64,000 nucleotides of DNA from Bradyrhizobium sp. BR13661 (GCF_029892425.1 NZ_JARXWB010000019.1:1-64000), one strand, 5' to 3'; counted from the stretch's first letter, positions 42,961 to 52,228 are shown. Numbers and translations: made by a program. Notes: a model not told the origin generated them from the letters alone.

Positions 42961-44496
42961 TTATTTGCCCTCAGTGACCGCGTCCCGGCAGCCCTGGAGC
43001 GTCTGCGCTTGTGTTCCGGATGCATCGATCATGGTCCAACCGATATGGCCGATATTATAGTGCTCTTGCAACGCGGCAACCTCTTGCGTGGCATCGGATG
43101 CATCGCCGCGGCGACCGCCGATTCGGGCCTGCCGGGTCGCCAGATCTGCGACCAGGAATAAGCCGGTGAAGCGCACGTTGCTGTCCCGGGCGAGACTGGC
43201 GAAGGCGTCGCGCTCGACATCGCGAGCGAACACGCCGTCGACGATTGCCGAATGGCCTTGGGCCAGCACGCGGTGGGCGCGCTCGGCCAACGTCGCGTAA
43301 ACGCGCTCCGCAAGCTCCGGCGTATAGGCGGACGGCGGAAGGCGCTCCATATCGACGACCCCCAACATCTGCTTGCGAATGACGTCGCTGCGTAGCACCA
43401 CGGCGCCCGGTTGTGGTGCGACGCTTGGCGCGAGCGCGCGCGCCAGAACCGTCTTGCCGGTGCCGGACAATCCGCCCACGGCGATCAGACGCGGAGCGGG
43501 AGGCGCGATCAGCGTTCGGGCCAGGTCAAAATAACTACGCGCCTCGCCGAGAATGCCGGCCTCGTTGGAATGAGTGGGATTCAGCCGCGCCAACGCCACC
43601 TGGGCTCGGATCGCCGCGCGGATCGACATGAACAGCGGCAAGGCCCCAAGCGCGTCGAGATTGTCGATAGGCGTCGCGGCAAGATATCCGTTCAAGACAG
43701 CGTTGGCTGCCAGCGTTTGATCGTGGCGTAACAGATCCATCAGGGTGAAGGCGAGGTCATAGAGCACGTCGACAGTCGCCATCTGTGCGTCGAACTCGAT
43801 GGCGTCGAACAGCACGGGCTGCCGCTCGATCAGAACAATATTTGCAAGATGCAGGTCGCCGTGGCAGCGGCGTACGAAACCTCTTCGGGCGCGCTCTTCG
43901 AGCAAGGGGCGGGCGCGAAGGAATGCGGCGCGCGAGGACTGCGCGAGCTGCTCGATCTCTGCAGTTGGAAAATGATTGCCGGTGTGCAAGCCATTGCCGT
44001 TGCCGTCGATCAGGGCAGGGATGGAGGACACCCATACCGTGCCATCGGCGGGTATCGCGGCGGCATGCGAAGCCGCGATGGCGTCGGCAATGGCCGACGC
44101 AAGATCCGCATCGAACGATGCGGCCTTTGCCAGATGGTCCAGCGTCCGACTCTCGTCGAAACGTGACATGTCGACGGCATATTCGATCGGACGACCACGG
44201 CCTTCGATTGCTATTGATCCATCCGGCTCCTCCGTGATGGCCACGATACGATGATAGATTTGGGGTGCATGCGGCCGGTTGATCCGGATTTCCTCTTCGC
44301 AGGCGGCCTTCCGCTTCTCGAGTGTCGAATAGTCAAGAAACGGATACTTGACCGCCCGCTTGATCTTCAGCGCGCGCGTTCCGTCAAGGAAAACCGAGGC
44401 TGCGTGCGTATCGATTCGCTTCACGCCGGCATGAGTGCTCAATGCCGCAAAGATCCGTTCCTGGGTCGCAGAACTGTCTATCATTCCTGCCAGCAT
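42961..44496 (-). CDS. Aminoglycoside-phosphotransferase-like and AAA ATPase fusion
   Basis: About 511 residues. The N-terminal half resembles APH-type kinases, with the catalytic loop RRCHGDLHLANIVLIERQPVLFDAIEFD. The C-terminal half is a P-loop kinase (LIAVGGLSGTGKTVLARALA, Walker A GLSGTGKT; SAIVDGVF as a Walker B-like strand). This fusion is common in proteobacteria and of unclear function; antibiotic resistance should not be assumed. ATG 44496 and ATG 44484 are possible starts, and a TTG at 44526 would lie closer to the FNR box. It is divergent from the universal stress protein across that box. Confidence 0.85.
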   Translation of the reverse strand: MLAGMIDSSATQERIFAALSTHAGVKRIDTHAASVFLDGTRALKIKRAVKYPFLDYSTLEKRKAACEEEIRINRPHAPQIYHRIVAITEEPDGSIAIEGRGRPIEYAVDMSRFDESRTLDHLAKAASFDADLASAIADAIAASHAAAIPADGTVWVSSIPALIDGNGNGLHTGNHFPTAEIEQLAQSSRAAFLRARPLLEERARRGFVRRCHGDLHLANIVLIERQPVLFDAIEFDAQMATVDVLYDLAFTLMDLLRHDQTLAANAVLNGYLAATPIDNLDALGALPLFMSIRAAIRAQVALARLNPTHSNEAGILGEARSYFDLARTLIAPPAPRLIAVGGLSGTGKTVLARALAPSVAPQPGAVVLRSDVIRKQMLGVVDMERLPPSAYTPELAERVYATLAERAHRVLAQGHSAIVDGVFARDVERDAFASLARDSNVRFTGLFLVADLATRQARIGGRRGDASDATQEVAALQEHYNIGHIGWTMIDASGTQAQTLQGCRDAVTEGK

Positions 44497-44563
44497 ATTA
44501 CAGATGAAGGCGCCAAACGGTTTCAAACCAGGATAATTCCTAAGCCGGGATCACGACCGGTCC

Positions 44564-44577
44564 TTGACTTCCGTCAA
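44564..44577. promoter_or_regulatory. FixK/FNR-type box, TTGACTTCCGTCAA
   Basis: An exact TTG-N8-CAA site in the divergent promoter between the kinase fusion and the universal stress protein. It lies 98 bases upstream of the stress protein start and could serve either gene. Confidence 0.72.
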
Positions 44578-44674
44578 GGCCTGTCGTGGGCTGGAGAAGC
44601 GGAGTTTTCCCGGCTTGAGGAGGATCAAGCGGCTGGAGCAAGGGCGGCCTATTCTGGCCCGTAAGGAGAATCCG

Positions 44675-45511
44675 ATGCCCATCAAGGATGTCTTTCTGCC
44701 GCTATTCGGCGAGCCGCGTGATCCCACCCTGGCTGCGATCGGGAAGTGCGTGGCCGTTGCCGCCGATCTCGGCGCCAGGATCACCGGGCTTGCGCTCGAG
44801 GACGACGTTTTCGTGCGCCCGAAGCCGGTGTTTCCCGATGATCCGGAGCCCACCGACCTCGGCCTTCGCGAAGCGGGCGACATGCAGCAGCTCCTGAACG
44901 CATTCACCAATGCGGCTTCTCGTGTCGGCATTCGCGCGCAGAGCCGTTCAGGCAGGGTACCGGCGGACGAGATCGCATTGACCCTGGCCGAACATGGACG
45001 CTTTAGCGATCTCACCCTGATCCCCGTGAAACCGCACGACAGCAAGACCGAGAACATCGTTGAAACGTTCCTGTTCCAATCTGGCCGGCCCCTGCTGCTC
45101 TGTCCGGAACAGCATGTTGAAGCGTTGCGGCCGGAGTTCGAGAATATCGTGATTGCGTGGGACCATTCGGCGCGCGCTGCGCGGGCGGTCGGTGACGCAT
45201 TGCCAATCTTGCAAGCTGCCGCCGTGGTGCGCGTCGTCACGGTGACGGACGACAAGGACGAAGCGATTACGCAGTCCGGTACCAGCCTCGTCCATCATCT
45301 CAGGGAGCACGGGATCTATGCGTCCTTCGAAACCGTGGACGCCGGTGGCAGTTCAATCGGCAAGGTGTTGGGAAGCTTCGCGCAGTCCCATGCTGTCGAT
45401 GCCATCGTCATGGGCGCCTACCATCATTCGCGCCTGAACGAGACCGTCTGGGGCGGTGTGACCAAGACTGTCATCGGCCAGCCACCGTGCTGGGTGATGA
45501 TGTCTCACTAG
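44675..45511 (+). CDS. Universal stress protein, tandem domains
   Basis: 278 residues, two UspA-like halves. The first starts MPIKDVFLPLFGEPRDPTLAAIGKCVAVAADLGARITGLALED. The second has FENIVIAWDHSARAARAVGDALPIL and ends with VDAIVMGAYHHSRLNETVWGGVTKTVI, a GxxxH/S-type nucleotide-binding end. The ATG follows TAAGGAGAA. Tandem Usp proteins are commonly induced by low oxygen and starvation in alphaproteobacteria. The FNR-type box upstream agrees. The acyl-CoA synthetase-GNAT gene follows 69 bases later and may be co-transcribed. Confidence 0.92.
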   Translation: MPIKDVFLPLFGEPRDPTLAAIGKCVAVAADLGARITGLALEDDVFVRPKPVFPDDPEPTDLGLREAGDMQQLLNAFTNAASRVGIRAQSRSGRVPADEIALTLAEHGRFSDLTLIPVKPHDSKTENIVETFLFQSGRPLLLCPEQHVEALRPEFENIVIAWDHSARAARAVGDALPILQAAAVVRVVTVTDDKDEAITQSGTSLVHHLREHGIYASFETVDAGGSSIGKVLGSFAQSHAVDAIVMGAYHHSRLNETVWGGVTKTVIGQPPCWVMMSH

Positions 45512-45580
45512 GGACGCGTTTCAAACCCGCATCCGGGTTGGCTTCTGTCGGACCTGTTGCCCGAACGGACGAATATAGTC

Positions 45581-48271
45581 ATGTCGACTTACCGCCTGAA
45601 AAACGTGCTATCGCCAAGATCTGTCGCGCTAGTCGGCGCAAGCTCTCGCCCGGTCTCTGTCGGGCGCGCGGTCCTGGAGAACATTCGTAAGGCTGGATTC
45701 AAGGGGCAGTTTGGCCTGGTGAACCCGCGCCATGCCGAGATCGGCGGCATGGCTGCAGCGAGTAGCCTTGCGCAATTGTCCTTCGTGCCCGAGCTCGTTG
45801 TCGTCACCGCGCCAGCGCGTGAGATCCCTGATATCATCGACCAGGCCGGCCGTCGCGGCTCGGCCGGTGCCTTGATTATCTCGGCCGGACTTGGCCATGG
45901 CCCGGGATCCTTGCAGGAGGCCGCCATCGCTGCCGCCCGCAATCATGGAATGCGGCTGATTGGTCCCAATTGCCTTGGCATCATGATGCCCGGCGCAAAC
46001 CTCAATGCGAGCTTCGCCGCACACACGCCTGCGGCAGGAAACCTTGCTTTGATTTCGCAATCGGGCGCGATCGCGGCCGGCATGGTGGATTGGGCCGCGC
46101 AGCGCGGCGTCGGCTTTTCGGGCATCGTCACGATTGGCGACCAGATCGATGTCGACATTGCGGATCTGCTCGACCATTTCGCGATGGACCACAACACCCG
46201 CGCGATCCTGCTCTATATCGAGGCGATCAAGGACGCACGGAAATTCATGTCGGCGGCGCGCGCGGCTGCGCGCGTCAAGCCCGTCGTGGTGGTGAAGTCC
46301 GGCCGCATGGCACAGGGTGCGAAGGCGGCCGCGACGCATACCGGAGCGCTCGCTGGCGCCGACGCTGTCTATGATGCAGCCTTCCGCCGCGCTGGCGTCC
46401 TTCGGGTGTCGGATCTGCGCGAGCTGTTCGATTGTGCCGAAACGCTCGGCCGGATCGGATCGCCGGCGGGAAAGCGCCTCGCCATTTTGACCAATGGCGG
46501 CGGCATAGGCGTTCTGGCCGTCGACCGGCTGGTCGACCTCGGCGGACTCCCGGCACCCATGACACCGGAGACACGTGCGAAGCTCGATGCTGTGCTGCCG
46601 TCGACCTGGTCCGGCGCCAATCCCGTCGATATCGTCGGAGACGCCGATGCGTCGCGTTATGCCGCAGCGCTGGAGGTGTTGCTCGACGATCCCAGCAATG
46701 ATGCAATCCTCGTGCTGAACGTACAGACCGCGATCGCATCGGCTGCAGCGATCGCGACAACCGTGACGGAGCTCGTCGTCAAATATCGCGAGAAGCACCG
46801 CAGTTGGGCCAAGCCCGTGCTCGCCGCCTGGGTCGGAGCCGATCAGGAGATCATTGCGACGCTGTCCGGCGCCGGCATTCCGAACTATCCGACCGAAGAC
46901 GACGCGGTGCGTGGCTTCATGCATTTGGTCCGGCATCGCGAGGCGGTCGATGAGCTGAGCCAGGTTCCTCCGGCGATGCCCGACACCTTCGTGCCTGACG
47001 TCGCCGCGGCGAAGCAGATCATGACGAGGGCCATCGCCGACGGACGCAAATGGCTTGATCCGGTCGAGATCAAACATCTGCTCGGGTGCTATGACATCGC
47101 CATGGTGCCGACCTATGCAGCTGCAGATGCCGAGCAGGCGGTCGCGTGCGCGAATGAAATATTTGCGCAAGGCGCCACCGTCGTGCTCAAGATCATGTCG
47201 CGCGATATCGTGCATAAATCCGATGTCGGCGGTGTCGTGCTCAATCTGACCACGCCGCCTGCGGTGCGTGCGGCGGCGGCTGATATCCTCGCGCGGGCCA
47301 GGAAACTAAGGCCCGAAGCCCGCATCGATGGAGTCATCGTCCAGGCGATGGTCGTGAAACCCAAGGCGCGCGAGTTGATCCTGGGCCTCGCCGATGATCC
47401 AACCTTCGGCACCGTCGTCGTGTTCGGTCGCGGCGGGACGGCTGTCGAGATCATCAACGACAAGGCGCTGGCATTGCCGCCGCTGGACTTGCAGCTCGCC
47501 CGAGACTTGATCGGACGTACGCGGGTGTCGCGATTATTAGCTGCGTACCGGGACGTACCGGCCGTCAAGCAGGACGCCGTCGCCATGGTGTTGGTCAAGC
47601 TGGCGCAGATGGCGACGGACATTCCCGAGATCCGTGAGCTCGATATCAACCCGCTGCTCGCGGACGAAACTGGCGTAACGGCAGTCGATGCGCGCGTCGC
47701 GGTAGGGTCGCCACAGCGGAAATTCGCGGGCTCAGGCCCCGCCAACTTCGCTGTTCGTGCTTATCCGTCGCAGTGGGAGCGCCGCCTCACGCTCAAGGAC
47801 GGTTGGCACATCTCGGTGCGCCCCCTCCGTCCCGAGGACGAGCCGACTATCCACGAATTCCTGCGTCACGTCACGCCAGAGGATCTCCGTCTGCGCTTCT
47901 TCGCCCTGATGAAGGAGTTCACTCATGAGTTCGTCGCGCGTCTGACCCAGCTCGACTATGCGCGCGCCATGGCGTTCATTGCGTTCGATGACAGCAATGA
48001 AATGGTTGGAGTGGTGCGGATCCACTCGGATTCGGTCTATGAGAGCGGTGAATACGCGATCCTGCTGCGGTCCGACCTCAAGGGCAGGGGGCTCGGCTGG
48101 GCCCTGATGCAACTGATCATCGAATACGCGAGGTCGGAAGGACTCAAGACCATCTCAGGCGACGTGCTCAAGGAGAACGTCGTGATGCTCGAGATGTGCA
48201 GGCAGCTCGGCTTCGAGGTGAAGCCGGATCCGACCGAACCCGATATCTGCGACGTCCGGCTGAGGCTCTGA
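45581..48271 (+). CDS. Acyl-CoA synthetase (NDP-forming) and GNAT acetyltransferase fusion
   Basis: 896 residues. The first part (1-~690) has the ADP-forming acetate-CoA ligase order: CoA-binding domain (LSPRSVALVGASSRPVSVGRAVLENI), succinyl-CoA synthetase-like domains with the THTGALAGAD motif, and an ATP-grasp domain. The C-terminal 160 residues are a GNAT domain (ISVRPLRPEDEPTIHEFLRHVT to SDLKGRGLGWALMQLIIEYARSEGL). This is the Pat/PatZ architecture of protein lysine acetyltransferases that control acetyl-CoA synthetase. In Pat the ligase histidine is lost. The equivalent here is not certain, so either ligase or regulatory activity is possible. Confidence 0.92.
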   Translation: MSTYRLKNVLSPRSVALVGASSRPVSVGRAVLENIRKAGFKGQFGLVNPRHAEIGGMAAASSLAQLSFVPELVVVTAPAREIPDIIDQAGRRGSAGALIISAGLGHGPGSLQEAAIAAARNHGMRLIGPNCLGIMMPGANLNASFAAHTPAAGNLALISQSGAIAAGMVDWAAQRGVGFSGIVTIGDQIDVDIADLLDHFAMDHNTRAILLYIEAIKDARKFMSAARAAARVKPVVVVKSGRMAQGAKAAATHTGALAGADAVYDAAFRRAGVLRVSDLRELFDCAETLGRIGSPAGKRLAILTNGGGIGVLAVDRLVDLGGLPAPMTPETRAKLDAVLPSTWSGANPVDIVGDADASRYAAALEVLLDDPSNDAILVLNVQTAIASAAAIATTVTELVVKYREKHRSWAKPVLAAWVGADQEIIATLSGAGIPNYPTEDDAVRGFMHLVRHREAVDELSQVPPAMPDTFVPDVAAAKQIMTRAIADGRKWLDPVEIKHLLGCYDIAMVPTYAAADAEQAVACANEIFAQGATVVLKIMSRDIVHKSDVGGVVLNLTTPPAVRAAAADILARARKLRPEARIDGVIVQAMVVKPKARELILGLADDPTFGTVVVFGRGGTAVEIINDKALALPPLDLQLARDLIGRTRVSRLLAAYRDVPAVKQDAVAMVLVKLAQMATDIPEIRELDINPLLADETGVTAVDARVAVGSPQRKFAGSGPANFAVRAYPSQWERRLTLKDGWHISVRPLRPEDEPTIHEFLRHVTPEDLRLRFFALMKEFTHEFVARLTQLDYARAMAFIAFDDSNEMVGVVRIHSDSVYESGEYAILLRSDLKGRGLGWALMQLIIEYARSEGLKTISGDVLKENVVMLEMCRQLGFEVKPDPTEPDICDVRLRL

Positions 48272-48281
48272 GGCGCGCTGG

Positions 48282-48770
48282 TTATGGCCGTGCTTCGGAC
48301 GTCGTGTCTGCGGAGGGATCTCTGGCCGTCTTTCGCATATTCTTGACGATGATCGCGATCAGCGGCACCAGGACAGGCACGATCGTGTTGAGCGGATGAT
48401 GGACTGCGCCGGTCAACTGGGCCTGAAACGCTCGGGCTTCGACCTGAAGAGCTTCGATTGACGTATCGTGGATTTCATTGGCCAGTTCGATGTCGCGCCC
48501 CGAGGGCGCGCGTCCCGCGACGATGAACAGAACAACCGCGATGGTGAAATTGATCGCTCCGAGCGCGGCGGCCGCGGCGATCGCGCTCCAGATCTGGACC
48601 AGAGCGAAATAGGCGGAGAGCTCCAGCATAAGGAGCCCGAATGCAGCGATCAGTGCCGCGAAGGCGCGCAGGCCAAGTCCGACCAGCAAATGGCGCAGCC
48701 GGATATCCGCGATGATTCTGTCCGTGCGCCAAAGGGCGCGCAGATGTTTGACCACATTCTCTGTATTCAC
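48282..48770 (-). CDS. Phage-holin-family-like membrane protein
   Basis: 162 residues starting with GTG directly after the upstream stop. Two hydrophobic segments (AFAALIAAFGLLMLELSAYFALVQIW and AIAAAAALGAINFTIAVVLFIVA, about 34-90) are followed by an amphipathic region, with a final hydrophobic stretch (LNTIVPVLVPLIAIIVKNM). The pattern fits the YqjE/DUF1469-type family annotated as phage holin-like. Despite the name these proteins are usually chromosomal and pair with a DUF883 protein, as here. The role is probably envelope or stress related. Confidence 0.8.
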   Translation of the reverse strand: MNTENVVKHLRALWRTDRIIADIRLRHLLVGLGLRAFAALIAAFGLLMLELSAYFALVQIWSAIAAAAALGAINFTIAVVLFIVAGRAPSGRDIELANEIHDTSIEALQVEARAFQAQLTGAVHHPLNTIVPVLVPLIAIIVKNMRKTARDPSADTTSEARP

Positions 48771-49046
48771 CTAGTGCCTCCTCAGCATGAAGCCGACGAC
48801 CACGCCGAGCGCAAAGGCGGACGCGAGCGAGGCCACCGGGCGCTCCGTGACGAGATCATGGAGCTGCTCCTGTTCTTCGCTCACGGTCTCGCCCAGTTCG
48901 GCCAGCGCGGCCTTGATCTGATCGGCGAGAGCCTCGGTGCGGTCCTTCGATGTCTCGAACATCTCCGCGCCAGCGCTGCTCAGCAGACGCGTGACGTCGA
49001 CCTTTAGTGCTTTCAGCTCGTCGCTCATTCTGGCGGTGTCGAACAT
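48771..49046 (-). CDS. DUF883 (ElaB/YqjD)-like membrane-anchored protein
   Basis: 91 residues: a long helical soluble part (SDELKALKVDVTRLLSSAGAEMFETSKDRTEALADQIKAALAELGETV) and a C-terminal single span with glycines (ASAFALGVVVGFMLRRH). This is the ElaB/YqjD type, which in E. coli binds ribosomes at the membrane in stationary phase. Its stop touches the GTG start of the holin-like gene, giving a two-gene operon. The TTG-N8-CAA box at 49098-49111 lies 52 bases upstream, so expression at low oxygen is likely. Confidence 0.85.
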   Translation of the reverse strand: MFDTARMSDELKALKVDVTRLLSSAGAEMFETSKDRTEALADQIKAALAELGETVSEEQEQLHDLVTERPVASLASAFALGVVVGFMLRRH

Positions 49047-49097
49047 TGGCGGTCTCCATTGGATGGCGCGAGCCTATGCGGGCGGTCCTGAGGGCCA

Positions 49098-49111
49098 TTG
49101 ATTTGCGTCAA
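49098..49111. promoter_or_regulatory. FixK/FNR-type box, TTGATTTGCGTCAA
   Basis: An exact TTG-N8-CAA site. It lies 52 bases upstream of the DUF883-like gene on the minus strand and is probably its activator site. Confidence 0.75.
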
Positions 49112-49134
49112 GAGGAACGGACGCGAACTCATGT

Positions 49135-49148
49135 TTGAGGCAGGTCAA
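49135..49148. promoter_or_regulatory. FixK/FNR-type box, TTGAGGCAGGTCAA
   Basis: A second exact site only 37 bases from the previous one, 58 bases upstream of the MlaE gene. Two boxes back to back suggest each divergent operon has its own. Confidence 0.75.
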
Positions 49149-49205
49149 TCGGGCCACCCGATCCCGGCCTAGAAGAACCGTTGGGGCTGGTCGTCCCATG
49201 AGGAT

Positions 49206-50348
49206 ATGCGCGTGAATTCGGAACCCCTGCTGCTGGCAACCCCGTCCGGAGATGGGATCAAGTTGCGACCCGAAGGGCCGTGGATTGCAGCCAATGTGTC
49301 AGTGCTCGAAACCCTGTGCCGATCGGTGGGCGCAGATGTCGATCGATCGCGACGTGTAACGCTGGACATGTCGGGTATCAGCGCGCTCGACACGCTCGGT
49401 GCCTGGATTCTGGAGAAACTGTCGCGCAAGGCTGCGTCATCCGGAAGGCTAGCTGAGGTGGTCGGTGTAGCCGATCATTTCAGCGGCCTGTTGGAGGAGG
49501 TGCGGCAGGTCAATCGTCACGCGCCGGCGCCGGCAGCTGCACCTAATCCGGTCCTGCTCAGGTTGACCGATCTCGGCAAGGCTACGGTCAGCGCCCGCGA
49601 AGACATCGCGATCTTCCTGCAAATGCTCGGCGCCTTGTTCATGGCGGTGGTCGGTGTCGTGCGCAGGCCCCGCGCGCTACGGTTGACATCACTGGTCTAC
49701 CAGCTCAACCGAATCGGTTTTCAGGCGATTCCGATCATCGTGCTGATCACGTTCCTGATCGGCGCTATCATCGCCCAGCAGGGGTTCTTCCATTTCCGCA
49801 GGTTCGGCGCAGAATCATACACGGTCGATATGGTCGGCATCCTCGTCCTGCGCGAGCTCGGCGTCCTGATCGTCGCCATCATGGTCGCTGGCCGCTCGGG
49901 AAGCGCTTACACCGCTGAGCTTGGCTCAATGAAGATGCGCGAGGAGATCGACGCGCTCTCGACCATGGGGCTCGATCCCGTCGACGTCCTGATCTTGCCG
50001 CGCGTGGCCGCGCTCGTCATCGCGCTGCCCATCCTCGCTTTCATCGGATCGATGGCCGCTCTCTACGGCGGCGGCCTCGTCGCGCAGTTTTACGGCGACA
50101 TGGGGCCGGCGATCTACATAGCCCGGCTGCATGAGGCGATCTCCGTCACCCATTTCGAGGTCGGCATCCTCAAGGCGCCGTTCATGGCGCTGGTGATCGG
50201 GATCGTTGCCTGCAGCGAGGGATTGCGCGTGAAGGGGAGCGCGGAGTCGCTCGGTCGGCAGACGACGACGTCGGTGGTGAAATCGATCTTCCTGGTGATC
50301 GTGCTCGACGGCCTGTTCGCGATCTTTTTCGCTTCGATCGGAATGTGA
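49206..50348 (+). CDS. mlaE: MlaE-family ABC permease with N-terminal STAS domain
   Basis: 380 residues. An N-terminal STAS-like domain (about 1-105; VTLDMSGISALDTLGAWILEKLSRK) precedes the MlaE permease (about 140-380; GFQAIPIIVLITFLIGAIIAQQ, RELGVLIVAIMVAGRSGSAYTAELGSMKMREEIDALSTMGLDPV). MlaE/F/D systems move phospholipids between membranes. The fused STAS domain replaces the separate MlaB seen in E. coli. The stop overlaps the next gene. The FixK/FNR-type box 58 bases upstream suggests that lipid transport is raised at low oxygen. Confidence 0.92.
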   Translation: MRVNSEPLLLATPSGDGIKLRPEGPWIAANVSVLETLCRSVGADVDRSRRVTLDMSGISALDTLGAWILEKLSRKAASSGRLAEVVGVADHFSGLLEEVRQVNRHAPAPAAAPNPVLLRLTDLGKATVSAREDIAIFLQMLGALFMAVVGVVRRPRALRLTSLVYQLNRIGFQAIPIIVLITFLIGAIIAQQGFFHFRRFGAESYTVDMVGILVLRELGVLIVAIMVAGRSGSAYTAELGSMKMREEIDALSTMGLDPVDVLILPRVAALVIALPILAFIGSMAALYGGGLVAQFYGDMGPAIYIARLHEAISVTHFEVGILKAPFMALVIGIVACSEGLRVKGSAESLGRQTTTSVVKSIFLVIVLDGLFAIFFASIGM

Positions 50349-51121
50349 CCATGCCCGAACAGCGAGAAGAGTTCGCGATCCGCGTTCGTGATCTCGTGGT
50401 CGGCTTCGGCCACCAAACCGTGCTCGACCATCTGTCGCTCGATGTCCGCCGTGGTGAGATTCTTGGGCTGGTGGGCGCGTCCGGTGGCGGCAAATCGGTG
50501 TTGATGCGCACCATCATCGGCCTCATCCCGCGTCGCAGTGGCGCTATCGAAATCATGGGGCAGCCGATCGGTGGAGCGCATGATCGCAGCACGGCCGCGA
50601 CATGGGGCATCCTGTTCCAGCAGGGCGCGCTGTTCTCGTCGCTCACGGTCCGGCAGAACGTGCAATTTCCGTTTCGCGAAAATCTCGTGCTGTCGCCGGA
50701 GCTGATGGACGAAATCGCGATCGCCAAGCTCGAAATGGTCGGGCTGCGGGCGGAGGACGGCGACAAATATCCGTCAGAGCTCTCCGGCGGCATGACCAAG
50801 CGCGTCGCGCTTGCACGCGCGCTCGCGCTCGATCCGCCGATCCTGTTCCTGGACGAGCCGACATCCGGCCTTGATCCGATTGCCGCCGGCGATTTCGACG
50901 CGCTGATCAGGACGCTGCAAAAGACGCTGGGGCTCACCGTGTTCATGGTCACCCACGATCTCGCTAGCCTCAACACGGTCTGCGACCGCGTCGCCGCGCT
51001 CGCCGACGGCAAGATCGTGGCGATTGGCCCGATGCGTGAGCTGCTGCAATCCGAGCATCCCTGGGTGCGGGCCTATTTCCACGGCAAGCGCTCGCAGATG
51101 CTGCAACCACAGATGAGATGA
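50345..51121 (+). CDS. mlaF: MlaF-type ABC transporter ATP-binding protein
   Basis: 258 residues. Walker A is GASGGGKS, the Q-loop FQQGALFSSLTV, the signature LSGGMTKRVALARALALD, and Walker B ILFLDEPTSGLDPI. GASGGGKS and SSLTV are typical of the MlaF/Ttg2A group. The start is GTG 50345 overlapping the permease stop, or ATG 50351. It powers lipid movement through the MlaE permease with the MlaD-like protein that follows three bases later. Confidence 0.93.
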   Translation: MTMPEQREEFAIRVRDLVVGFGHQTVLDHLSLDVRRGEILGLVGASGGGKSVLMRTIIGLIPRRSGAIEIMGQPIGGAHDRSTAATWGILFQQGALFSSLTVRQNVQFPFRENLVLSPELMDEIAIAKLEMVGLRAEDGDKYPSELSGGMTKRVALARALALDPPILFLDEPTSGLDPIAAGDFDALIRTLQKTLGLTVFMVTHDLASLNTVCDRVAALADGKIVAIGPMRELLQSEHPWVRAYFHGKRSQMLQPQMR

Positions 51122-51124
51122 AAC

Positions 51125-52228
51125 ATGGAAACCCGAGCTCCCTACGTGCTGGTCGGCACCTTCGTGCTCGCTGCGATCCTCGCGGTGTTCGGCTTCGTCT
51201 ATTGGCTGAACAACACGGGCGGCATCGGGCCGCGCACGAATTACCATGTGCAATTCCAAGGGCCGGTGCCGGGCCTACTGGTCGGTGCCGGCGTGCTGTT
51301 CAATGGCATCCGCGTCGGTGAGGTGACGCAGCTTGGTCTCGCGTCTGACAATCCGCGTTTCGTCAACGCGACGATCTCCGTTGCCTCGGCAACACCGGTG
51401 CGTACCGATACCAAGGTCGGACTCGAGTTTCAGGGACTGACAGGCGTACCGGTGGTGACGCTGGAGGGCGGCATGATCGTTGCCAAGTCCGGCGAACCGC
51501 TGACCTTGATCGCCGAGGCCGGCGCGGGCCAAAGCATGACGCAGGCGGCACGCGAGGCATTGCGGCGGGTCGACACCGTGCTCGAGGACAATTCGGGTCC
51601 GCTCAAGGACACCATCGCCAATCTCAAGACATTCTCTGACGGCCTTGCGCGCAACACCGGCAAGATCGACGGCATTCTGGCGGGCCTTGAGAAGATGACC
51701 GGCGGTGGTGCGCCCGCGCCAAAAATCACCTACGACCTCCACTCGCCGAAGAATCTCGGGCCCGTCGGCAAGACGCTCTCCGCGTCGCTTGCCATCCCCG
51801 AGCCGACCGCAGTCGCGATGCTCCAGACGCAGCGTATGCTGTTCACCCCGGTTGGCGACGTCACGGGCTTTGCCGACTTCCTGTGGGCCGACAGTATTCC
51901 AAAGCTGGTGCAGGCGCGGCTGATCGACAGTTTTGAGAACTACGACATCGGACACGCCCCGCTACGGACGACCGACCTGGGGGCGGCGGACTATCAACTC
52001 CTGATCGACATCAGGCATTTCCGCATTGCAACTGAGGGCGAGCCGCGCGTCGAGATCGGACTGTCGGCGCGGATCGTCGACAAGAATGGCAAGGTGGTTG
52101 GATCACGTCTTATGGAGGCCAGCGAGAAGCTGGACAAGATCAATGCCGCCGCTGCGGTTGAAGCGTTCGACGCGGCCTTTGCGCGCATCGCCAGGGAGCT
52201 GATCGGCTGGACGGTGAACGCGGTGTGA
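51125..52228 (+). CDS. mlaD: MlaD (MCE) protein fused to a PqiC-like auxiliary domain
   Basis: 367 residues. An N-terminal anchor (YVLVGTFVLAAILAVFGFVYWL) is followed by an MCE domain (about 40-120: YHVQFQGPVPGLLVGAGVLFNGIRVGEV) and a helical linker. The last 165 residues (TYDLHSPKNL to RELIGWTVNAV) look like the ABC-type transport auxiliary/PqiC domain, normally a separate lipoprotein. The MCE part forms the periplasmic lipid ring, and the PqiC-like part could link it to the outer membrane. Start and spacing (three bases after MlaF) support one operon. The second domain is judged by pattern only. Confidence 0.85.
   Translation: METRAPYVLVGTFVLAAILAVFGFVYWLNNTGGIGPRTNYHVQFQGPVPGLLVGAGVLFNGIRVGEVTQLGLASDNPRFVNATISVASATPVRTDTKVGLEFQGLTGVPVVTLEGGMIVAKSGEPLTLIAEAGAGQSMTQAAREALRRVDTVLEDNSGPLKDTIANLKTFSDGLARNTGKIDGILAGLEKMTGGGAPAPKITYDLHSPKNLGPVGKTLSASLAIPEPTAVAMLQTQRMLFTPVGDVTGFADFLWADSIPKLVQARLIDSFENYDIGHAPLRTTDLGAADYQLLIDIRHFRIATEGEPRVEIGLSARIVDKNGKVVGSRLMEASEKLDKINAAAAVEAFDAAFARIARELIGWTVNAV

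Noticed and set aside
42961-44496. Calling the APH-AAA fusion an aminoglycoside resistance gene
   Set aside because: The fusion with a C-terminal P-loop kinase is a widespread chromosomal family of unknown substrate; the APH-like loop alone does not support resistance.
45629-47215. 528-codon minus-strand frame opposite the acyl-CoA synthetase-GNAT gene
   Set aside because: It is an antisense shadow in GC-rich coding DNA; the plus strand gives a complete known architecture.
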